Source: CAZYTO01 sp964650405 (lineage in GTDB: Bacteria; Acidobacteriota; Thermoanaerobaculia; Gp7-AA8). Taken from it: 10,344 nt of DNA. Shown here in pieces: positions 6,048 to 10,344 of the stretch. Under the pieces are notes generated by a model, which was not told where the DNA came from, did not search any database, and saw only the letters and a list, made by a program, of their open reading frames with translations. Made by a program: the position numbers and the translations under genes. The stretch is taken from the NCBI GenBank assembly GCA_964650405.1, contig CAZYTO010000208.1, positions 1 to 10,344 on the forward strand, written 5' to 3'. Each line of letters starts with the position of its first letter. Positions within the stretch are counted from its first letter, which is position 1.

Positions 6048-7871
6048 GTGAAACACATCGTCCTGCTCCTCGTCTCTCTTTTCGCCGCCACTCTCGCTTT
6101 CGCCCAGTCCTCTGCTCCCGCTCCTCCGAGGGTCGCCGGAGAGATCGTCGTCACCGCCGACGCCGTGCCGGAGACCGTCGAGTCGACGCCGGCCACTGTC
6201 ACTGTCATCACGAAGAAGGAGATGGACGACCGGGCCGCGCGCGACGTCACCGACGTCCTGCGCGAAGTGCCGGGCCTCTCCGTCAGCCGCACCGGCTCGC
6301 TGGGAAAGATCACCTCGATCTTCCTTCGCGGCTCGAGCTCCAAGCAGACCCTCGTGCTGTGGAACGGTATCGAGATCAACGACCCCTACTTCTCCGGCTA
6401 CAACTTCGGCCAGTTCTCCACGGCCGGGGTGGAGCGCATCGAAGTGGCGCGCGGGCCGTTCTCGTCGCTCTACGGCGCGGATGCTGTCGGGGGCGTGGTG
6501 AACATCATCACCACCGGCGGGCAGGACCGGACGGTGGTCGACTTCGCCGACGGCGGGCATGGCCTGAGGAACGGCGTCATCTCGACGACCGCCGGACCGT
6601 TCTACGCCACCGTCGAGCACCGGCAGGACGACGGCTTCGCCGTCAACGACAACGACCGCCAGAACTCGCTGGTGGGCGGGTTCAACCACGCCGGGCAGGG
6701 CTACACGCTCGGCCTGGCCGGGCGCTATGCGAACCACGACCTGGGCGTGCCCACGAACACCAACAGTTTCTACACCGCCTTCATCTCCACGCCCCACCAC
6801 CGGGAGCACTTCAAGGAATGGCAGCTTGCCGCTCCGCTGACCGCCGAGCTGGGGCGATTCAACGTCGACGGCCGCGCCTTTGACACGCGGCACGACGAGA
6901 GCAACGAAGACCCGGACTCGGGAGACTTCGGCGAAACGCACACCCAGCGCCACGGCGCGAGCGTCTCCGCGCGTACGGCCACGAGCATCGGCACGATCGT
7001 GGCCGGCGCCATCGCGGAGCGCTCGCAGGCCAGGAACCGGGACAACTTCGGCGATGACGTCGGCACGCACAGCCGCTCCAGCAATTCGATCTTCGCCGAG
7101 GACCGGATCACGCACCAGATCGGAGCTGGGAGGCTGGACGTCTCGCTCGGCGCGCGGCGCGACCACTACACGACCTTCGGGAGCGAGACCTCACCGCGCG
7201 CGGCAGCGGCCTGGTCGTTCGACGGCAACAAGGTTCGCGCCGCCTACGGGGAAGCCTTCCGCGCGCCGCAGATCGGCGAGCTCTATCTCCCCTTCTTCGG
7301 CAACCCCGATCTGAAGGCGGAGCACAGCCGCTCCACGGAGCTCGGCTACGACCACTACTTCACCAACGGGGCCATGGTCTCCGTCACGGCCTTCCACAAC
7401 AACTACCGCGACCTCATCGTCTATGACCTCACCGCGAACCATTTCAACAACATCGGTGAGGCGCGCTCGCGCGGCATCGAGCTGGCCGCCAGCGACCGGC
7501 GCGGGCCGTGGCTGGCGGGGGTCAGCTACACGTACCTCGAGGCCATCGATCAGTCCACCGGGCAGCAGCTTCCTCGGAGGCCGAAGCACTCCGGCTCTCT
7601 CTCCCTCGGCTACGACGCCGGCAGCGCGAACGCGGAGCTGGTCGTCCTCCGCACCGGCAGCCGCCCCGACGTCACCGACCTCTTCCCCTTCGGCACGGTC
7701 ACGAACCGCGCCTACACGACGGCCGACTTCACGGTGCGCTGGAATCACGGCGCCGCGCAGCCGTACGTGAAGGTGGAGAACCTGGCCAACGCCAAGTACC
7801 AGGAAGTGTTCGGCTATCCGTCGCCGAAGCGACGGGCCATCGTCGGAATTCGATTCACGACGGCACGATAA
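6048..7871 (+). CDS. btuB: TonB-dependent outer-membrane vitamin B12 receptor
   Basis: This 607-residue protein imports cobalamin across the outer membrane using TonB energy. It starts at GTG 6048, with GGAGG (6034-6038) nine bases upstream. Residues 1-20 are a signal peptide (MKHIVLLLVSLFAATLAFAQ). A TonB box follows (GEIVVTA, 31-37). The plug domain is at about 45-157 (ATVTVITKKEMD, DVLREVPGLSVS, IFLRGSSSKQTLVLWNGIEI, VERIEVARGPFSSLYGADAVGGVVNI). The 22-strand barrel forms the rest, with GEAFRAPQIGELYLPFFGNPD and the terminal VENLANAKYQEVFGYPSPKRR. The length is typical of BtuB (about 600). The last residues are FTTAR rather than ending on an aromatic, slightly unusual for the barrel assembly signal. 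The cobalamin riboswitch just upstream makes the substrate call strong. It is the first gene of an operon with the two genes downstream. Confidence 0.93.
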   Translation: MKHIVLLLVSLFAATLAFAQSSAPAPPRVAGEIVVTADAVPETVESTPATVTVITKKEMDDRAARDVTDVLREVPGLSVSRTGSLGKITSIFLRGSSSKQTLVLWNGIEINDPYFSGYNFGQFSTAGVERIEVARGPFSSLYGADAVGGVVNIITTGGQDRTVVDFADGGHGLRNGVISTTAGPFYATVEHRQDDGFAVNDNDRQNSLVGGFNHAGQGYTLGLAGRYANHDLGVPTNTNSFYTAFISTPHHREHFKEWQLAAPLTAELGRFNVDGRAFDTRHDESNEDPDSGDFGETHTQRHGASVSARTATSIGTIVAGAIAERSQARNRDNFGDDVGTHSRSSNSIFAEDRITHQIGAGRLDVSLGARRDHYTTFGSETSPRAAAAWSFDGNKVRAAYGEAFRAPQIGELYLPFFGNPDLKAEHSRSTELGYDHYFTNGAMVSVTAFHNNYRDLIVYDLTANHFNNIGEARSRGIELAASDRRGPWLAGVSYTYLEAIDQSTGQQLPRRPKHSGSLSLGYDAGSANAELVVLRTGSRPDVTDLFPFGTVTNRAYTTADFTVRWNHGAAQPYVKVENLANAKYQEVFGYPSPKRRAIVGIRFTTAR

Positions 7872-7962
7872 GGCGGCGGCGGGCGACGACGGCATCGGGC
7901 CAGCCCCGGCCTCCGCTCGCCGCTCGCCGCCTTCGCTCGCCTCTGGAGAAGGAGAAGCATCG

Positions 7963-8481
7963 ATGAAATCGTTCTTCACGCCCCGCTTCTGGCTTGCGTT
8001 CGCCCTCGTCGCTTTCGGCGTCGTCCTTCGGGTCATACCGCATCCGTGGAACTTCGCTCCCGTCGGCGCGATCGCGCTCTTCGCCGGAGCCCACTTCGAA
8101 CGCCGCACATTCGGCGTGCTCATCCCTCTCGTGACGATGTTCCTCGGCGATCTCTTCATCGGGCTGCACTCGCTCATGCCGGTCATCTACGCCACCTACG
8201 CGCTCATCGCCGTGCTCGGCATGCTCCTGCGGGAACGGCGCAACTCGCCGCCGGCTGTCGGCGGCGGCGTACTGGCTGCATCGGTCATCTTCTACGTCGT
8301 CACGAACTTCGCCGTCTGGATGATGGGTACGACGTACGCGAAGACGACGGCCGGCCTCGTGACGTGCTACGTGGCGGCCATCCCGTTCTTCGGCAACACG
8401 CTCGTTTCCGACGCGCTCTTCACGGCCATCCTCTTCGGCGCCTTCGCCACGGTGGAGCGGCGAGTGCCGCGATTCGCATGA
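7963..8481 (+). CDS. DUF6580-type integral membrane protein, putative cobalamin-operon transport component
   Basis: This is a 172-residue membrane protein starting at ATG 7963, with GGAGAAGGAG (7945-7954) upstream. About five hydrophobic segments are visible: residues 9-25 (FWLAFALVAFGVVLRVI), about 31-43, 48-66 (FGVLIPLVTMFLGDLFIGL), 72-87, 101-121 (GGVLAASVIFYVVTNFAVWM) and the C-terminal SDALFTAILFGAFATV. PHPWNFAPVGAIALFAGAHF and VTNFAVWMMGTTYAKTTAGL look like the uncharacterised DUF6580 family, which reminds one of small ECF-transporter S subunits. It lies between btuB and a btuF-like gene behind a B12 riboswitch, so an inner-membrane role in corrinoid uptake is a reasonable inference but not shown. 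Its stop overlaps the next ATG (ATGA, 8478-8481). Confidence 0.8.
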   Translation: MKSFFTPRFWLAFALVAFGVVLRVIPHPWNFAPVGAIALFAGAHFERRTFGVLIPLVTMFLGDLFIGLHSLMPVIYATYALIAVLGMLLRERRNSPPAVGGGVLAASVIFYVVTNFAVWMMGTTYAKTTAGLVTCYVAAIPFFGNTLVSDALFTAILFGAFATVERRVPRFA

Positions 8482-8690
8482 CGCCGCGCATCGTCTCGCT
8501 CCTGCCGAGCGCCACGGAGATCGTGGCGGCACTCGGCTTTGCCGACGCGCTGGTCGGGAGGTCGCACGAGTGCGACTTCCCGCCGGGCGTGGCGGAGCTT
8601 CCCGTCTTCACGTCGCCGAAAGCCGGCGGCGCCACGCCGCGGGAGATCCACCCCAGCAATACGGGCCCTTCAAAACCTCCAACAAATTAG
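8478..8690 (+). CDS. btuF: BtuF-like cobalamin-binding protein, truncated at a sequence junction
   Basis: ATG 8478 overlaps the previous stop by 4 bases. Residues 1-58 read as the N-terminus of the BtuF/FepB-type substrate-binding family: RIVSLLPSATEIVAALG, then LVGRSHECDFPPGVAELPV and a REIH motif. No signal peptide is present, a feature shared by many bacterial proteins annotated as cobalamin-binding. A full-length protein would be roughly 250-300 residues. From residue 59 (about 8652) the frame reads HPSNTGPSKPPTN and stops at TAG 8688-8690, with no family resemblance. At that point the opposite strand becomes the start of rpsM. The gene is therefore cut by a junction rather than naturally short. 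In a complete operon it would hand cobalamin to an inner-membrane transporter. Confidence 0.8.
   Translation: MTPRIVSLLPSATEIVAALGFADALVGRSHECDFPPGVAELPVFTSPKAGGATPREIHPSNTGPSKPPTN
8637..8651. other. Junction between high-GC btuF block and ribosomal-operon block
   Basis: The 15 bases CCGCGGGAGATCCAC encode PREIH of BtuF on the plus strand and VDLPR of S13 on the minus strand, both in frame. Both genes are cut here. Base composition changes from strongly GC-rich to near-balanced across this point. A chimeric assembly join through a short shared word is the simplest explanation; true recombination is possible. Confidence 0.8.
8637..8669 (-). pseudogene. rpsM: Start of ribosomal protein S13 gene (rpsM), truncated and with AGG at the start codon
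   Basis: On the minus strand, codons 8666 to 8637 read ARIAGVDLPR, the highly conserved N-terminus of bacterial ribosomal protein S13 (normally MARIAGV). It lies directly after rpmJ, where rpsM is expected in the spc/alpha operon order. GGAGG (8676-8680 on the minus strand) lies six bases before the start position. The start codon itself (8669-8667) reads AGG, and the codon before it is TGA, so no other in-frame start exists. One changed base (C for A at plus position 8668) would restore ATG. After the arginine codon at 8637 the sequence belongs to btuF and S13 similarity ends. Only about 11 of some 120 codons are present. Confidence 0.8.
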
Positions 8691-8768
8691 CGTCGGGTCC
8701 AGCAGCCGGATCGCTTCGGAATGCCGCTTCGCATCCTCTTTACTACCGGCCGGTACCCCCACGCTCGG
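8670..8768. other. rpmJ-rpsM intergenic spacer
   Basis: About 100 bases lie between the rpmJ stop and the rpsM start on the minus strand. Apart from the rpsM Shine-Dalgarno GGAGG (8676-8680) I see no gene and no clear hairpin with a T-run. Confidence 0.5.
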
Positions 8769-8882
8769 TTACCCTTGCCGCTGCTTGTGTTTCGTATTCA
8801 CACAGATGACGCGCACGACACGCTTACGGTGCACAATCTTGCATTTGTCACAAATTTTCTTAACTGATGCTCTTACTTTCAT
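8769..8882 (-). CDS. rpmJ: 50S ribosomal protein L36
   Basis: This is a 37-residue protein read from ATG 8882 to TAA 8769. It begins MKVRASVKKICDKCKIV and ends NTKHKQRQG, an unmistakable L36. The zinc-ribbon ligands C11, C14, C27 and H32 are all present, so this is the zinc-binding (C+) form. It starts three bases after the infA stop, and an AGG next to the infA stop codon can serve as ribosome binding site. It is followed by about 97 bases before the rpsM start, the expected next gene. The gene is short and easily missed. Confidence 0.96.
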   Translation of the reverse strand: MKVRASVKKICDKCKIVHRKRVVRVICVNTKHKQRQG

Positions 8883-8885
8883 AGG

Positions 8886-9104
8886 TTATTTGTATCTATA
8901 AACGATCCGGCCTCTGGTCAGATCGTACGGCGACAACTCGACAGCCACCTTGTCACCCGGAAGTATTCGAATGAAATTCTTCCGCATTTTCCCTGATATA
9001 TGGGCGAGTACTTGGTGTTTATTTTCAAGCTCAACCCGGAACATCGCGTTCGGCAGGGGTTCGATGACGGTTGCGATGACCTCAATAGCATCTTCTTTGG
9101 GCAA
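8886..9104 (-). CDS. infA: Translation initiation factor IF-1
   Basis: This 72-residue OB-fold protein binds the A site of the 30S subunit during initiation. Conserved segments run along the whole length: PKEDAIEV, LPNAMFRVELENKHQVLAHI, SGKMRKNFIRILPGDKV, ELSPYDLTRGRIVYRYK. The length is standard. The start codon is TTG (9104-9102): the previous in-frame codons give no ATG or GTG, and the TTG aligns with the family's first methionine. GGAGG (9117-9121) lies twelve bases upstream, inside the end of adk, a rather long spacing. The rare start and the spacing may moderate expression. It follows adk by five bases. Confidence 0.95.
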   Translation of the reverse strand: MPKEDAIEVIATVIEPLPNAMFRVELENKHQVLAHISGKMRKNFIRILPGDKVAVELSPYDLTRGRIVYRYK

Positions 9105-9109
9105 GCAGC

Positions 9110-9799
9110 TTACTTTCCTCCCTTAGTCACTGGCGTCAGGACTTTTTTTTTGTTGACGATGCTGAGGATCTCTTTGGTTACATCATGTATCGGGCCAATG
9201 CCGTTCACCTGGCGATACACACCCAGATTTTTATAGAACTCGATCAGAGGTTCCGTCTCTTCGCGAAACGTCCGAAAACGCTCCAAAATCAGATCTTCGC
9301 GATCATCCGACCGATGAATGAGCGATGTGGCGCACAGATCGCAAATCTCAGCGCGTTTGGGTGCTTTACTGTAAGCGTTGTAAATCTCGCCGCACCTAGG
9401 ACACATCAACCGTCCGATCAAACGTTTTTCACTTCTGAGCTTTTGAGAATCCGCTGAGAGCTCAATGACTGAGAGCTCGTCGCCAGTACCTACTTGCGCT
9501 CTGAAAGTCTCGGCTTGCGTAACATTACGAGGATACCCGTCCAATATAAATCCCTTCTTACAGTCCTCACGCTTGATACGCTCGTCCACAATGCCATTGA
9601 CAATCGAATCGCTTACCAGCTCCCCCGCATCCATCTTTTCCCTTGCCACACGACCATACGGCGTATTATTCGCAATGGCTTCGCGAAGCATATCCCCGGT
9701 CGAGATTTGAGGGATCCCCAGCTTACCCACGACGGCACGCGCTTGGGTTCCTTTACCGACGCCGGGATGGCCCAGCAGGATGATGATCTTACGCCCCAT
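9110..9799 (-). CDS. adk: Adenylate kinase, long form with zinc-type LID
   Basis: This 229-residue enzyme converts ATP + AMP to 2 ADP in the cytoplasm. The P-loop is GHPGVGKGT (10-18); the second residue is His where Pro is usual. AMP-binding and core motifs follow: STGDMLRE, DSIVNGIVDERI, and GFILDGYPRN at 83-92. The LID (about 128-165) carries four cysteines, C133, C136, C153 and C156, in CxxC-16-CxxC spacing, so it should bind zinc. It is followed by RSDDREDLILERF. The ATG at 9799 overlaps the last base of the secY stop (TAATG), implying translational coupling. A Lys/Gly-rich tail (KKKVLTPVTKGGK) ends the protein. The secY-adk order is the classic spc-operon arrangement. Confidence 0.95.
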   Translation of the reverse strand: MGRKIIILLGHPGVGKGTQARAVVGKLGIPQISTGDMLREAIANNTPYGRVAREKMDAGELVSDSIVNGIVDERIKREDCKKGFILDGYPRNVTQAETFRAQVGTGDELSVIELSADSQKLRSEKRLIGRLMCPRCGEIYNAYSKAPKRAEICDLCATSLIHRSDDREDLILERFRTFREETEPLIEFYKNLGVYRQVNGIGPIHDVTKEILSIVNKKKVLTPVTKGGK

Positions 9800-10344
9800 T
9801 AACCTCTTCTCCCGCGAACCCGGCCTTTCTTGAGGAAACCGTCGTAGTGACGCATGATCAGTTGCGATTCAACCATCTGAATAGTATCCATGGCGACACC
9901 AACGACAATCAACAGCGACGTACCGCCAAAGTAGAAGTTCACGCGAAGTCCCTGCGTCACCCATTGCGGCAAGACCGCGTCCAGACGGGGTCCGACAAGC
10001 GGAATATTCTGCACGTGGAAGCCGGTAATCATGAATTCCGGAATGATCGCGATCAATGCCAAATACAGAGCGCCGACGAGTGTAATTCGAGTCAAAATCG
10101 AATTGACATACTCTGCGGTCCTTTTTCCGGGACGAATACCCGGGATGAATCCGCCATACTTCCTCATGTTGTCGGCGACTTCATTCGGGTTAAAAATGAT
10201 TGAAGTATAGAAGTAGCAGAAGAAAATGATACCGAGAACATAGAAGAGGTTATAGAGCGGCTCACCGAATCGAAGAGCATCGGTAATCGCGCTAAGGAAA
10301 CGATTTTCTCTTACGACAAGGCCGAATGTTTGGGGGAAAGTCAG
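9799..10344 (-). CDS. secY: Protein translocase subunit SecY, C-terminal part (partial)
   Basis: The frame is open to the window edge, and 181 residues are visible. SecY forms the inner-membrane protein-conducting channel with SecE and SecG. The segment starts LTFPQTFGLVVRE and contains the hydrophobic stretch LYNLFYVLGIIFFCYFYTSI. The very conserved cytoplasmic loop NPNEVADNMRKYGGFIPGIRPGKRT follows, then another membrane segment (VGALYLALIAIIPEFM), GGTSLLIVVGVAMDTIQMVESQL and a basic tail (RHYDGFLKKGRVRGRRG). These correspond to about the last three transmembrane helices. An ATG inside the loop (MRKYGG, 10167) is not the start. The N-terminal two-thirds lies beyond 10344. Confidence 0.96.
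   Translation of the reverse strand: MTFPQTFGLVVRENRFLSAITDALRFGEPLYNLFYVLGIIFFCYFYTSIIFNPNEVADNMRKYGGFIPGIRPGKRTAEYVNSILTRITLVGALYLALIAIIPEFMITGFHVQNIPLVGPRLDAVLPQWVTQGLRVNFYFGGTSLLIVVGVAMDTIQMVESQLIMRHYDGFLKKGRVRGRRG

Noticed and set aside
5850..7166. Long minus-strand open frame opposite btuB and the riboswitch
   Set aside because: It covers a diagnostic cobalamin aptamer and the BtuB plug on the other strand and has no recognisable motif.
7191..8532. Minus-strand frames opposite the end of btuB and the DUF6580 gene
   Set aside because: No motifs, and composition rich in Arg/Glu/Gly; the plus-strand genes have ribosome binding sites and overlaps that explain the DNA.
9185..9802. Plus-strand open frames across adk
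   Set aside because: The minus strand encodes adenylate kinase with all motifs; the plus frames have no family resemblance.
1..10344. tRNA, rRNA, insertion sequence or phage attachment site
   Set aside because: No cloverleaf-like sequence, transposase motif or terminal inverted repeats of an insertion sequence were seen by eye; the HicBA pair alone does not show a mobile island.

Overview
The window looks like a metagenome-assembled scaffold built from at least two pieces. Positions 1 to about 8650 are very GC-rich. They carry secreted amidohydrolases, a HicBA module and a riboswitch-controlled cobalamin uptake operon of a Gram-negative type bacterium, since a TonB-dependent outer-membrane receptor and signal peptides are present. 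The protein style (tandem exported imidazolonepropionase-like amidohydrolases, Gly-rich linkers) would fit Acidobacteriota or a similar environmental phylum, but this is inference. Positions from about 8650 to the end are clearly lower in GC and hold the minus-strand ribosomal spc-operon end secY-adk-infA-rpmJ-rpsM, probably from another genome.

Layout. 1-236: intergenic DNA with a long imperfect hairpin made of octamer repeats. 237-4771: three co-directional, overlapping genes for exported amidohydrolase-superfamily proteins. The first is interrupted by a 10-N assembly gap whose two flanks repeat each other. Only the middle protein keeps the metal-binding histidines. A strong intrinsic terminator (4804-4833) ends this operon. 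4865-5263: an unrecognised small protein on the minus strand. 5354-5772: a hicB-hicA toxin-antitoxin pair in antitoxin-first order. 5830-6010: a candidate promoter and a cobalamin (B12) riboswitch. 6048-8651: btuB, a DUF6580-type membrane protein and the first 58 codons of a btuF-like cobalamin-binding protein, read as one operon.

The junction. btuF stops matching its family at about 8651. Exactly there, the first codons of rpsM are readable on the other strand, and the two genes share a stretch of about 15 bases (8637-8651). This is the signature of a short-overlap chimeric join. The rpsM start position reads AGG instead of ATG behind a perfect Shine-Dalgarno. Beyond it, rpmJ (8769-8882), infA with a TTG start (8886-9104), adk with a zinc-type LID (9110-9799) and the C-terminal part of secY (9799 to the window end) follow in tight order without a map gene.

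Functionally, the left block combines extracytoplasmic hydrolysis, probably of small cyclic amide or peptide-like substrates, with vitamin B12 scavenging. The right block is core translation and secretion. The most interesting biology is the amidohydrolase triplet, in which two metal-site-degenerate paralogues flank one apparently competent enzyme. The most important caution is that two places in the window (824-946 and 8637-8669) show assembly artefact signatures.
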